Shown here piece by piece: positions 27,801 to 39,984 of a DNA stretch of 64,000 nucleotides. The DNA lies in the NCBI GenBank assembly GCA_032209605.1, contig JASFXZ010000001.1, forward strand, positions 37,328,619 through 37,392,618. The letters run 5' to 3'. The position numbers and the translations under genes are program-made. This DNA comes from Mactromeris polynyma (taxonomy: Eukaryota; Mollusca; Bivalvia; Venerida; Mactridae). How positions within the stretch are numbered: the stretch's first letter is position 1; each line of letters opens with the position of its first letter. Below the pieces are notes generated by a model. That model was given only the letters and a program-made list of their open reading frames with translations. It was not told the DNA's origin and ran no database searches.

Positions 27801-28390
27801 CAGAAACTAATGTAACAATAAAAGACAATAATGTAGATTGTGCCAGTGATGAGGAAAGTACTGCATCGACGTCACAATCCACACACGAATACGATAATCA
27901 AATACAATCTCACAAAATTAATTGTAATGGTTGCCCAGATACAAATGACAACTATGACGAAAATGAGTTAAATGATACTGATTCTTCACAAAGATGTGTG
28001 ATATCAATCAACAACAACGATATTATAAGCACTGAGAATAAACATGATAATACAGTTGTTGAAAGAAAAAGTGATAACGTTCAAAACGTGGAAGACAATC
28101 AGAAAGAGTCGTCTTCAGAAAACGAGGAAGAGAAACAAACACAACATATTGCAAACGCCCCTTACGGATATGTACAACTAAATAACTATTCAAATGTAAA
28201 TGACATTGGGTCCATTTACTATGCAGACAAACAGTCTTATATCAGTCAGTTCGGAAAACTTGTGCGATTTCCGTTTCATCCTCAGCACACTCTTATGACC
28301 GGGTCTGGTGGACAACTAGATATTGAGGCCGCGCACAGATGGCAGCAATCAATGGCCACCCTGTTGATGAAAACGCAGGTGAAGGAATGA
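21569..28390 (+). CDS. Forkhead box protein Q2 (FoxQ2), complete gene, three exons
   Basis: Nuclear forkhead transcription factor. Exons at 21569-21872, 26820-26919 and 27220-28390 join in frame to 524 residues. The ATG at 21569 is the first after an in-frame stop at 21527 and has G at -3. The forkhead domain spans residues ~95-196, starting [15 protein letters not shown] and containing [39 protein letters not shown] and the basic wing [14 protein letters not shown]. This wording matches FoxQ2 rather than other Fox classes. An EH1-like motif, FDVESLL (residues 276-282), follows the domain and suggests Groucho-type corepressor binding. Residues ~290-450 are acidic and Asn/Ser-rich, probably disordered; the C-terminus is more ordered ([10 protein letters not shown]). 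FoxQ2 is known from anterior/apical ectoderm patterning in many invertebrates. Both introns interrupt the forkhead domain. Which spiralian foxQ2 paralogue this is cannot be settled without a tree. Confidence 0.95.
21873..26819 (+). other. foxQ2 intron 1 (4.9 kb)
   Basis: Starts GTAAGT and ends TTTTACAG. It is AT-rich, with no nested gene and no recognised transposon. A compositionally richer segment at about 23390-23620 could be an intronic regulatory element, but nothing in the sequence proves it. Confidence 0.85.
26820..26919 (+). CDS. foxQ2 coding exon 2
   Basis: A 100-base exon encoding forkhead residues [20 protein letters not shown] then [13 protein letters not shown], corresponding to helix 1, helix 2 and the approach to the recognition helix. 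The acceptor is TTTTACAG and the donor is AG|GTATGT. It is too short to show as a long open frame and was identified from the conserved peptide and phases (enters in phase 1, leaves in phase 2). Confidence 0.93.
27220..28390 (+). CDS. foxQ2 coding exon 3
   Basis: The acceptor is TATTTACAG. The exon completes the split Arg codon and continues [18 protein letters not shown], the recognition helix, then wing 2, the EH1-like motif at 27641-27661, the acidic tail and the TGA at 28388-28390. The preceding intron is 300 bp (26920-27219). Confidence 0.95.
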
Positions 28391-28758
28391 TATCAAACAT
28401 TGCGACAAACATGTGGTATAAAGTGATACATAAGTGCTATAATTGTCATGGTGTTGGAAGAATAATCGTTATGAACATTACGGAAGGAGTGACTAGGGCA
28501 AATAATTGCCCAAATAAAGCTTTGGTGACCTTGCATACAATTTTGTTGTTTAAAACTTTTATCAAAGAGTCGAAGCACGCACCTAAGAACAGAATTGTCT
28601 AAATAATAGTCATTCTTGTGTAATGCTGAACATGTTGCTTTTATTTCTTGTTACAGATAATGTTTTAATTATTCCATACATGCTGTGCTCTGATGAGAAA
28701 ATTATCTAACTTATTGTTGTATACTTCTTTCTATCTATTGTATTGTCGATAAAATAAA
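28391..28758 (+). promoter_or_regulatory. foxQ2 3' UTR and poly(A) signal
   Basis: A canonical AATAAA lies at 28753-28758, 363 bases after the stop codon, with a T/G-rich stretch downstream (GTGTTGATTTGTC). This gives a 3' UTR of about 370-390 bases. A short + frame over 28390-28602 has no features of a separate gene. Confidence 0.7.
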
Positions 28759-28809
28759 ACTGTGAAACTGTGAACGTGTTGATTTGTCATTATATTTATA
28801 CGTTTAGGT

Positions 28810-28811
<2 letters not shown>

Positions 28812-28842
<31 letters not shown>
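28812..28842. repeat. (TA)n microsatellite
   Basis: About 15 uninterrupted TA dinucleotides, immediately downstream of the foxQ2 poly(A) region. Confidence 0.95.
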
Positions 28843-28845
<3 letters not shown>

Positions 28846-29020
28846 TTTATTAAAGTCTCATTCTTGCATGTAACGCAACATTTCATTAAAATAATTCACA
28901 CATATTCATACAAGACCATTCTATAAGAATTATAAGAGACTATGGCACAGTAAGTATAGACATTCTATTTACATTATGAATAGAGTTACATTACAATTAT
29001 ACAAATAGATAAATTAAAAA

Positions 29021-29161
29021 TTGAGAGGCTGGCATTAATCTTGACTACTATATAAGATATAAAAATCATAACTAACACTTATGATTTTTTTAATGTTTTT
29101 TTTAATCGAATAGTACATCAGATCAGATTTATTTTAAACTGGCTAATACCAGCCTCTCAGT
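29021..29161. mobile_element. 141-bp MITE-like element
   Basis: The inverted ends share TGAGAGGCTGG exactly (29022-29032 and 29149-29159) and continue with a similar .ATTA segment. Inside is a second short hairpin (AAATCATAA / TTATGATTT). No coding sequence is present. The superfamily cannot be assigned from these ends. Confidence 0.7.
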
Positions 29162-29258
29162 TTAGCAATAATGATCTACAATTGATTAAAAACATAATAA
29201 TAATATCTTAAAATAAATAAGGTATTATCTTATGTATAGAATAAACATTTCAATGTAC

Positions 29259-29300
29259 GAGAGGTGTCCCAGAAGTACGTGGACTTTTACTATAACTTGC
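29259..29300 (+). mobile_element. Possible mariner-like element terminus
   Basis: The phrase CGAGAGGTGTCCCAGAAGTA, directly after TA and followed by CGTGGAC, resembles the ends of mariner elements (G.GTGTCCCA.AAGT). No matching inverted end was found nearby and no transposase frame is intact, so at best this is a truncated relic. Confidence 0.35.
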
Positions 29301-30514
29301 AAATGGTTAAAGATAAAGACACAAAAATAATACCAGCAGCAGGTCACACTTTTATTCAACACGTACACACAATTTCAGAGATGTATGTTACTTGGCGTAG
29401 ATTTGATAGATAGCTAATGGAGTTCAATGTCGCGCTAGAAGATAAACATGTCGGTTGAGCTCGAATCGGATGAAATTCTCACATTAAAACGTCGATGAGT
29501 GGAGCTTTGATAGATAAACTAGTAAACGTTCCGGATTTCGTATGTATATGGAATACGTGCTCCTAAGAGAATAGTATATGATGTTGATAACCAATTTGTG
29601 AAACCGGAAGACATGGTCGTAAAATCATATGGCTACGATTAGATTAAATGCTAGCTAAATTAGCTTGTTTGATGGTTGTCTTGTAAAATAAGTCAGGCCA
29701 ACAACAAACTTTATGTACTGTCGCTAGCAATAGCTTTAATATTGAATGAAGGGATTCTGAATCAAATTAGGACTAGAAGAAATCAAATGGAATTCTAGAA
29801 TTATTGGTTCTATCTCTGAACCCCACTTCAGAACATCGTCTGTCACATGAGTAATTTTTTCAATAAATAAGGATGTAACAAATAATACCTAGATTTAAAA
29901 TTGTTTCTAAAATATGTGGTGAATTTGCAAATATTTTCTCAATATTTTGTTGCTTGAGAAAATATTCATTGTTAACCTTAGATTTAGGTCGAAAATAGTC
30001 TTTGATCAATGAGATTTGAATGTTCATACGTATGTGAACGCATCGGATTAGCCTATCAGAAAGCAGGGATTTCTTGAATTTTGAATTATATAGGTATTTA
30101 CGCAATATGTTTCTCACCCATTGAATAAATTAAATGTTACAGCAATATTTGCACAGAAAATATTATTACGCACTGATTATAAATCTTTACTGGGTTTTTC
30201 AGGAAGCAGGCCCATCGACTTAGTCATATCAGCGTATGTTGTCTTAACACTTGAGCTTTTAGGAGTAAAGATATGTACAAGTGTGAACTGTGTATAATAA
30301 TTATCACAAATATATCATTATATCAACAATATACCATAATATCCCAGTCCCGTGCTGTCAACTAAACGACAAAGAACATTAGGTATGTATATTTCGCAAT
30401 ACCAATTGCCTGGAGGCAATGCGAATACGTGATATTTATAAGACGTCGGTACTACTCTAGAAAGTCGGGTGGTTGGAGGTTAAGCTAGTCTACTCTTAAA
30501 GTAATAGAGATAAA
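29301..30514. other. Intergenic, no gene seen
   Basis: AT-rich sequence with no supported exon. The part nearest 29300-29560 could be the body of the decayed mariner-like relic, but no transposase motif is readable. Confidence 0.5.
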
Positions 30515-30625
30515 TGAAGAGGTCGAGCAAACAAATACCGCAGGCAAAGCGCAGCCACCCAAAATCACATAAAGACAAGAACATATATACATAGAAGCAT
30601 ACACATACAGCAGCAAAAGAATCTG
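30515..30625 (-). repeat. Dispersed repeat R1, copy 4 (inverted)
   Basis: The minus strand reads TTTTGGGTGGCTGCGCTTTG, then CCTGCGGTATTTG and CTCGACCTCTTCATTT, matching the R1 core and its CAACCTCTTC end. Confidence 0.55.
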
Positions 30626-30754
30626 CTACGGTTGTAACCGATAAAATTGATCATACATTATCGGAATATCGCAGACAATTATATTTTGGCTGATGGCGGT
30701 AGGCAACGGAACACACATAATGCCAATGCCAACGATTACCTACCAATTCGTTAT

Positions 30755-30992
30755 ATTTTAAACAGGGTCATGACGTGACGTTAGCAGCAACTTGGGTGGT
30801 AGAAGACCCCAGGTGCCCACACATGCATTAGTTCGGGAACAGCCGGTCCCTTTGTAAAAGCATCGACCTTTCGATAGCCAGCTGGATAGCTTCCATACAT
30901 ACAAATTCTATATTATGGGTGGGATTCGAACCCGCATCGGTGAGGCGAATGATTTGAAGTCACCAACCATAGCCACCCGACTCGACCAAGGG
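30755..30992 (-). mobile_element. tRNA-derived SINE of a second family
   Basis: On the minus strand the A-box-like TGGCTATGGTTGGTGAC (30959-30975) and the perfect B box GGTTCGAATCCC (30921-30932) form a tRNA-like head. The body carries CTATCCAGCTGGCTATCGAA, GGTCGATG and GGGCACCTGGGGTCTTC. That phrase order matches a SINE family I remember as abundant in bivalves, possibly the MetaSINE type (recollection, not a search). The head extends into the body, so it is not a working tRNA gene. Confidence 0.8.
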
Positions 30993-33254
30993 CCCCCTTA
31001 CAGCCTTACGTTTCTCAGTCGGTGTATAATAAATGAATTAAATTAATTATTATCTGATAAAAACAGCGAACATGTGCATTTTGTTGCAACCTAGGCTATT
31101 TCTGATGATCATATATAATCATTTAAACGTAAATATAGGAATTGAGCAGGATATGTCGCCTACAAACCCCGCAGCTACTCCAAAGGCATGAGGAGGCACG
31201 AATATAGTATCGTTAAAACTTAAAGGGGACACAAGGCAAAGTCACAAACAGTTTGTGAAATTAGTACCGCCTCGAAATGGTCGGTAGCTATGTTTCCATA
31301 GTGATTTTATACCTTGTGCTAAATAATCGTTTATGGAAAGGAAAAAATTGTTCGGACCGATTTCACGAACATATTTGAGTATGAAGTTAATGATTGCCTT
31401 AAATGTATTTATCAACATGTGCAATAGAAATTTTGGGAAGTTTTGACTTTCGCGCTAGAAAAAAATGTGTATTTGTTCTGTAAATATAAAACAATCATTA
31501 GTTTCTACAAGCAAACGAGCGATAGAGAAAATAGTAAATTTGTAAGTGTTTTTTTTTCAGTCGTAAAAGGTAGGTATAAATAAATGATTAAAAAAGAAGA
31601 AATATTGTGAAATTTTGCTCTTTCGATAAATTTTACAATAAATGTCTAGTATTAAGAAAAAAAAATGATATTCAATTAAACTTATCTAGAGTCAATTTCC
31701 GTGAGTCGGGTTCCTTATACAAACAGTTATGCAAGAATTGTTCCATCTAAAGAAACGAGCTGCAAATGATCGATGGAAAACGGTCGCATATTTGAGATTT
31801 TAAAGCTATAAACAAATTACGGCCAAAACGCCATTTCGATGGATAAGTTAACAAACATTGCTTTGTTTTTCTCAATATTGTGTATAATACCTTTGACATT
31901 ATTAAGTATTTCCAAAATTCGGAAGTATTTGTAATAGTACTAGTAATATTTTATATAATAATTGTCTATATGTATAAACGTTTTTGACATAAACTGAATA
32001 TACCAATACTACCATTGATTCGTTTCGTCGATATTTGACTATGACAGTTATCAGTAATAGAAATACTTTGAAGTTTAATATTATTATTTATTTGATTTAT
32101 TATATTTACGTGAGATTTTCTTAGGCCAAAGTATGTGTCCTGTCGTGAGGGAGAGAAGCACGTCCCACAGGGCCTTCAATTATAGATGGCTTATCACACA
32201 CACATAGAAATTCACTCTAAACATGCACATAAACTAATTACTAATGATTGTCCATTAATAAATATTTTTGATGCGAGCGAAAACACACATTTTATATGTG
32301 TATACGTGGTATGTACATGTTCATAGGTCTTAGAGTCCTTCTGGAATTTGTTGAAAAAACTTGCACACATGTAAATATGTAACATGAATTATTGTATAAT
32401 TACATTATATAAACATAATGCATTGAATTGTAATTATCTTCCCATTATGCGATGAATGCAAGAGCAAAATGTTTGAAGATCTATCTACTACAAAAATGCC
32501 AATGTTCATATAAGAGCCTTCAAGTATTAATTTTGTAATTAATTGAGTAATGGGTTAAAACGCAAATTAAATTATGGTATTAACATTTTTAAATATATAT
32601 TAATTCCCAAAATACGTATTTTTAAGTTTTTTTTCACATAACCTTATTTAGTTTGTTTCCACATTCATGTGTATAGGGTAATTTGTGTAAATACTAAAAT
32701 TGATTACATAGAGGAAGGATTAATAGGCACAAATCGAGGAAGAAAACTTGAACGACAGACCTGGACCACCGGAGAAGAAAATAAACAACAAACACGCCGT
32801 CTCTTCTAACAAGTATAGCATTTATTATAGTTGTACAAATAAACGTGACAATAAATGATCGTTTTGATATTGAAGTCAATTTATCACCGATCAAAAACGT
32901 CGTCAATGAAAACAAAATTGAAGATACTGTTTAGGGCGTTAAACATACACTCAGAGTACTAAGGGAGAAATTAGTAGGTGTCATTAATCCGGGGTGGTAG
33001 CAGAAACGTGTCTACTCATTCAAAAAAATATAGCAACAAAACAATAGCGATTACATCGTTCGCTTATACATTTCACAGTACTTGAACAGTCTCAACATGT
33101 GTGGTAAGCGGACATTTTGTATGAATGTGTTCCAGATAAGTGTCTCAATAGGCAAGCTGGCGACACAACTAAATAACTATGTAAACAGTACACGAAGGCA
33201 TACAGACTTTGGTGAGACATAATTTTAGTCGCCAGAAATTTCAGTATATTGCTA
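30993..33254. other. Intergenic, no gene seen
   Basis: AT-rich DNA with long A/T runs. No exon, repeat family or RNA gene was recognised. Confidence 0.5.
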
Positions 33255-33340
33255 CTTCTCATTTGGGCTTTGTGTGGCTGTGCACTTTGTATGTGGCATT
33301 TCCAGCCCAACCTCTTCGTTTGTTTTACAAAGCCATCTAA
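33255..33340 (+). repeat. Dispersed repeat R1, copy 5
   Basis: Contains TGTGTGGCTGTGCACTTTG, TATGTGGCATTTCCAGC and CAACCTCTTCGTTTGTTTT. This is the best-preserved 3' half of the family in the window. Confidence 0.6.
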
Positions 33341-34780
33341 AACACTGGCATTCCGTCTGGAATTAGAATTAAATGACCACTCGAAATCGATATATGTGTT
33401 TATATACTCATGACACTGAATACCGATACGCACTGAAAACCGATGGAAACCGAAAATGTCCGATTACTATGCTAGTTTTCGTGCACATCTGTTTACATCG
33501 TAGTGTTAAGCATTTTTTAGTTCTTCCAGAAGAAAACGTCGTTTTTTCAGGCAAAATATATTGTAAAATAATATACTAGTTCAGTATATCTCTTTACTAT
33601 GAAATGTGTTAGTTTTTAAGCACCTTCGCTTAAATTGCAATTTTGAATCACACAGTTTCGAACTGTCACCGTAACAAAGTAACTTGATCATTATTTTACA
33701 TATTGGTTTATGCTAGCTACATCCGAAAGTTGTTCAACCAAGTATAAAGAAGAAATTACAAAATATGACTTTGACCTTTACACTGGTATTTCGTACAAGC
33801 ATAAATAAACATGGCGGTGAGTGGTTGGCTTGATTGAAATGGAATTTTATTTAAATAAAAAGGTCATGCAATGAGAATTTAATACAGACATATAAGTACA
33901 ATACATTTTATATTCATTTCAATTTCTGTATATAACTTACACAGTATTATTTAAAACTGTAGATAATTTTTGTTAGCTTATGAATTTGTAATATAAAGCT
34001 AACTGATACAATGTTTTGTATCATCAGTTTTAAGTAATCCAAGAAATTTATACGTATTTAGTTTAACGATATATTAGCGTTATAATATGTTTTCCAAAGA
34101 TCTTTGAAAAGAGGACAAATTATTGTAATAGCAACCTCATCGTCTTCGACGTCAGATATTTATTTCATAGTGACAGTACCATGTTTTGTAAATGGTTTGA
34201 TAATGATGCCTTTATAATACATCCTTTGCAATACTCAAAGTCAAAACAGAAATACAAGTAGGCCTATCCAACGGACAAGTGTTAACATTTAATCACGGTA
34301 TTTTTCCTGAAAACCTCCAGGTAGTACTTGTAATAAACTCTCATATTTATTGTGCGACTGACCATTTCATTGACTAAACACACGTTGAAACACGTGCCGC
34401 AGTCTCAATCTGCTGAATGAGTTTATGCTGAATTATTCATGAACTCTCGAAATTCATATCAATGAAATGTAGGTGTAAATTTCGCGCATTTCTTCTAACT
34501 TCTAAATGTTTTTTTAATGCGGTTGTTGATTGTTTCTAAATAGAAGTACGTGTTGTAAATAGTGTTGATTTTCTTCATACGTGTATTTGTCTTCTTGAAA
34601 TAAAACAATGAGTAATTGATATCATTATCGTAAGTATTATTAGAATATTTATGAAAATAAATAAATATCTGTGTATTGTGTCTCTACTCCATTGTGCGTT
34701 TACCCTCCTTGTTCTTGAGGGGAAGTAGAGTTCTTTGATGGTGGCATTTCTTATGCCGCTTCTTCGATATTTTTTTAATA

Positions 34781-35040
34781 TAAAGTAAAGTAAAGTGTTT
34801 ATCTGTTATAGTGTCACCCCTACTTAGGGCCAGCCATTTATGACTTATGAGACACCTACTTTCTGAGAACATTTACTCCCCGATTCCTATCCTTTAATGT
34901 CAGGCACCAGGCAGGTAGGCACACGGTATCCAATATTTAACTAGCTGGCGGCTCACCAACCGGCCATATCAGAACAGATTCCAACCATCGACATCCAGCT
35001 CCCAAGGCGGATGCCTATACCATTTGGCCAAGAGAGACGG
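34781..35040 (-). mobile_element. tRNA-derived SINE, copy 2 (same family as 16734-17004)
   Basis: Shares with copy 1 the tail TAAAGTAAAGTAAAGTG, TATAGTGTCACCCCTA, ATGACTTATGAGACACCTAC, TTTCTGAG and CAGGCACCAGGCAGG-type phrases in the same order. The A and B boxes are degraded (GGCCAAATGG; GGTTGGAATC), so this is an older, inactive copy. Confidence 0.85.
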
Positions 35041-38000
35041 TATCGTAGAAAAATTGTATGAAAAACAGTAGAAATACACACAAGCGCTATGAATAACCAG
35101 TGCTGTACAGATCAATATATTTTTGTAGGAAATACCAATCTAAGCCATGAGCTATGTGTATAGACTATTACATCTTGTACCAGCATCGTGACCTGTTGCA
35201 GACATTAATTTAACATCTGAAATACATAAACTAATAGATTTTCGATAACGTGGTAATTTTCGAAGAAATTCAATGAATTTTGGAAGATTTGGTACTTTCA
35301 AGTAATATTTATCAATGTGTTTTTAGCAAACCATTATAAACAGGAACATTCTAATAAGAAATGGCACTCGTCTTCTAATACGTAAAATAAATATATAAAC
35401 AAACTATCCGCCTATCGTAAACATTTCAAAAAGATGTACAAAAACAAATAATTTAATTTCAGCCATTTCAAGGCACATATCCGATCCAATGCGTGATGAA
35501 TGGATATAAAAATGGTGAAATACTTTGTGACTAGTTTGTCATTTTTAATATTCCCGACGCTTAAATGGTCTTCTTATGCATTTAGTTGTATTTACTCGAC
35601 ACCGAATCAGCTCTATCACGTATTTGCAAACCTTGCATGTTTTAAAAAATATTAACCAAAATAAATATTTACATTTTTATATTGGGTTATAAAAACTGGG
35701 ACAAACGCATTCATATTTGTAGTCTTGTAAATAAAACTAAAATTGAGATAAATTTGAGTATTAAAAAAAAACCGTCCTAAAAGTGAAGACATTTTTCGTG
35801 AACGTATTCTAATTAGGGCATCATTTTACCGAAGCGAGAAAGTTTTGTGATGTTAAATATTTGTGGCGTACTGATGTTATCACCTTCCTTAAAATGTTGT
35901 TGCATTTCACAGCCCCAGTCTCGCTAGTTTTTCACCCTCTCTTCCCTGTAGACCAGTGCCCCTTGGTGAGAGCCTTTGTCATCACAATCGTAACATGTGG
36001 CGCTCAAATACTGGGGCGTGTCTACCCTCCTTTAAATGAATTACAAGCACATTAATTACGTTTCCTTACAATAAACCCCCCTAGTCTGAATACTTGCCCG
36101 TGACAATACACACCACAGCATATCTGTGATCACCGCTCAAGAGGGAATAAATACAAAGTTGAGCGAAACACCGCGAAATACTTTAATAACATGGGCGAAT
36201 ACAAAACACGACAAAACTGTCAAAATGTTGTTGACGGAGGAGATGGGATCCCACTGTGAATTTGACCCCGACATAATAAAATAATCACAATCGGAGAGTA
36301 AATATCGACCGTAGAAATGTGATTGAGTGAACCGGACACCGCCTTAACCATCGCTAGGTGATTGGTGAGCATTAAGGTTAATTTGAAATAAATTAAGCGC
36401 TTCAACCTGTTTTCGCGTTTGCCTTTAGAAGACGTACGACTGCCGTATCTGCATCTCTTTCAATCCTCTTTCTGTTTCAATTGTCGCTTCGAGAAATGAT
36501 TAACCGTTCGCCGCTAATTTACAGAGAGATAGTGTAACACTTAATAATTAAAAATGCTATATTTAGCGAACAATTTGTACATATAACACCATACTTGATC
36601 AGAAGGAAGTTATGCTTTTCTCCTTAGTTATGATACATATCATAACCCATGCTGTATATATATTATGTACGGGCGAATACATGGGTTGTTAAGTTCATTC
36701 CAACTATAACGTAATACATGGACTGTATTTTCGCGTGCAGAAATGTTTGCGAAAAGCCGAAATCAGTGTTTTTATACTATCTACACATCGTAATATTATA
36801 AATTTCTTAATTTTAATTCATTCTCCAAAAGTTTAGGTAGGACTCCAAGCATAACCGGCCATGCAGTGTTTTAGATGTGGTTCCATGGAGTGCCAGACTC
36901 CAAGTTAAGGCTTCGGTGGATGTGGAAATTTACCCTGTGGAAATTGTTTGCGAATTTTGTGCATTCGCGAAATTCGCAAACTTTTCCATCTCACAAACTT
37001 TACCACTTATACAGTAATACGACAGGAAAACACTGTGTCGTCCGGGAAAGTCATTATAGTTAACAATTATTGTAGTCGGGGTCCGAACTTGAGAACTGTT
37101 TCCATGCTCGAATCTCATAGTGGCATTCACAGAAATGCAGAACGTTTAATATCATAATTGTATCATAATTATATTACAGACTCAGACTCCGATTGCATTG
37201 CCGCGATCAGTTTAGTGGAAAACCCTTGTAAAACTTATTTAGTTATACACATCCCTATATGACCTAAACCAGATTCGTCCACGAGTCCGGCATTATCTAG
37301 CGTCTGCTAGATCCTTTCGCTCAAAACGGATTTTCATTCTTTGTGTATATTTAGATTTTAAAATTGTGTTCTTTGCTTTCTCATCAACATCGTTGGAACT
37401 ACGTTCTGTATGGCACTGGTTGCACTTTATACAGTATTTAAGACAGGGCATAAAGTATAATGCACAATTGTGAATGTTAAAAATGTACGCATTTGTAGCA
37501 AACGTCTATTAGAAATATTCCTGAAATCAATATAATGTCACCTTAGTTAAAACAATTACCCGTTTGCCTTGAGCTTGGCTATATTTCTCAACGCGCTTTA
37601 TGAAATATGAGCTGTTAGGTTTTCCGGGCATTGAGTTACCCCTAAGATAAATATTTTGCTTATATCTTACAGTAATGCGATAAGCTTATAAGTTCGCTTC
37701 AAAGTCAACAAAAACGACACCTAAACTAGCACAAAAATAAATAACATCGTTTTCTTGAAACCCGAACAGACGGTATTTTTGTTTTGGGGGAAATAGAGGT
37801 GTCAATGATGATTACTGTTTACACACAGCAATAAACAGTTGTATTCCAAAATTCACATTGGTATTAAATTACAATAGATTACATGAATTCTGTTATCAAT
37901 ACTGACAGAATGAATTAAAGATTTAATCTGTATGTTCGCCTTTTCATATTATTTAGTATTAATCAGCGTAATTATGGTTCGTGAGCGAACTTTGCGCCGT

Positions 38001-38649
38001 TGTGAAATCACGAGAGGAAATAATTATCATTTTCCGCCATTGATGAGACTTCGTTTTATTCACCGCGGGACCGATAAATCAAACTTCCGTTTTGTTTCGC
38101 GCGTGAAGTTGTGTTAGCACGGTGTGCTATTTTCACACATTTTACATGATTAATATTCGGGGACATTGTGACTAAATGACTAGCGCGAATATTTGGATAG
38201 AAAATCTCAAAAGGGAAATATGCTGGTTTACAGGGAATCCCCAAAACACTGTCGCGGGGTAAAATTAAAATCGGGATTGTTAATTTGTTTCTGAAAAGCT
38301 CGCAGAATGCTCACTCAAATTTATATTAAATTATGTTTTATTTTGTGTTTCAGTCGCATATATGTTATCTACATGATTAGTCCAAAACAAAGTCTGCCGA
38401 TCATACACAATGCCTCATGTCGCATTGACATTTTTTAGTATCTTTCAAAGAGAGAATTGCTATACTTAGCTCTACATTTGACTACCTTTAATTCCTTTGA
38501 TGAGTACATTTTTTACATATGGATACTTTCCATAAAACACGCAAACTTTCCATTTATTTCTCTCCTGATTTATAACGCCAGTTGCTGAATATATATCTAT
38601 AGTTTACGTGTGATGTTTTATTCTATCTTATTTTAATTTTAATTTTATT
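35041..38649. other. Intergenic; two candidate noncoding regulatory blocks
   Basis: No gene is supported. Segments around 36400-36540 and 37950-38290 have more balanced composition and CpG content than their AT-rich surroundings. They may be constrained noncoding DNA, which only alignment to related genomes can show. Confidence 0.4.
36938..36988. repeat. Imperfect inverted repeat
   Basis: The left arm 36938-36957 (TGGAAATTGTTTGCGAATTT) pairs with the right arm 36970-36988 (AAATTCGCAAAC..TTTCCA) around a 12-base spacer. The central 12-bp arm GTTTGCGAATTT is perfect. A further TGTGGAAATT phrase lies just upstream. Confidence 0.75.
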
Positions 38650-38856
38650 TGCAATGTTCAATTTATTTCCTTCACTCTCACACACACACATTGTTGTGAA
38701 TCATTCATGTTTCATATATGTTTATTTGTTGTTGTTTTTTGTTGTTACTAATTTGCTATTTTGTTTGTACCTTGACAATATGTTGTACATATGTTGTATG
38801 GCGAGGAGCTTTGCTCAAATCCGAAATAAAATTTCTATTCTGTTCTGTTCTGTAAA
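38650..38856 (+). mobile_element. Possible 3' end of a non-LTR retrotransposon
   Basis: The stretch ends GCGAGGAGCTTTGCTCAAAT, CCGAAATAAAATTTC and TATTCTGTTCTGTTCTG. A 3' UTR-like segment closing on AATAAA-type sequence and a short TTCTG tandem is typical of the 3' tails of Jockey/CR1-like LINEs in invertebrates. No reverse transcriptase frame is preserved upstream, so this would be a 5'-truncated copy. Confidence 0.4.
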
Positions 38857-39984
38857 ACAAACCACGTTTAAATAATATCATGTTAACCCAGCCAAGACTC
38901 TTTGCAAAATACCTGTACAAGCCTATATGATCAGACGGAACGTTTTGTACTCTTAAAGTGTATGTACAATAACTCGATATATGATAATTGCAATGAAATC
39001 TAGTCATATATTTCAGCATGGATATAATGAATTTATCAGTGAATTATATCATATTCTAATCAACCTAATATTCTCTGTCTACTTAGTCTCTCAGTAACGA
39101 ATACCAAAAATTATATTTATATGTTTACTATTTAACATTTGTTTATTTATTTATACAGCTACATGTATTAATATAAATGATCGGTTATCACGATGTTATA
39201 TTTATAAGGTGACTTATAAGCCCATTGGCCCGGGTGTTTGTATACGTTTTACATTTATGCTTATATTTATGTGTTTATACACAAGTCACTATAATGAAAT
39301 ATTTACCTTCATACCTACCTACCTGTCAATGTTTGTTATTGTCTACGAAGGGGCAGAATTCTGTAAGACATTGTTTGTTCTTTCTTATTCTTCCCTGCAT
39401 TGTATTGTCACTAATATTATTCATAAGTAAATTTACAGAGCAATTGTGGGAATAAATATGCCAAACAAAATACGGATTATAATCCAGCAACTATGATACA
39501 ATTACCTTAATTTATAACACATAGTTTCTATGTGTTCCTTTTTATTTCGTCTGAAGCAACTTTGCTAATCCAACTCACGGTGATCTGATCAACGTGTTCT
39601 GTGATATATTACATCTATTTATTTAGTTAATGCGCGTTAGTGCTCCTTTCCCCTTTTCAGTATCTTATAATTGTTTTATGGCAGTTCTTAGTTCTACTGA
39701 TTAGCAAGGTTTCTTCAGTTTTATTCCATGTTGATATTTGTGATATATAAGTACAGTGCACTATGTGATATTAATGTTTAGTTTATGTATATAGATACTT
39801 TGATGTATTAGTTTCAGGTGTAAACGTAATCTCTTATAACTCATTGTATGAGTGGCAGTGTACTTTTATTTAGTATGCATTCGATCTTAATAGTATATGT
39901 ATGTGATATGTACACTGATGAGATTGAAATAAAGATTGAATAGTTTCAGTCATCTAATCTAATAATTAACACTACTATCTAATA

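Noticed and set aside
30921..30975. Functional tRNA gene
   Set aside because: Perfect B box, but the body is SINE-like and no cloverleaf with a paired acceptor stem can be drawn.
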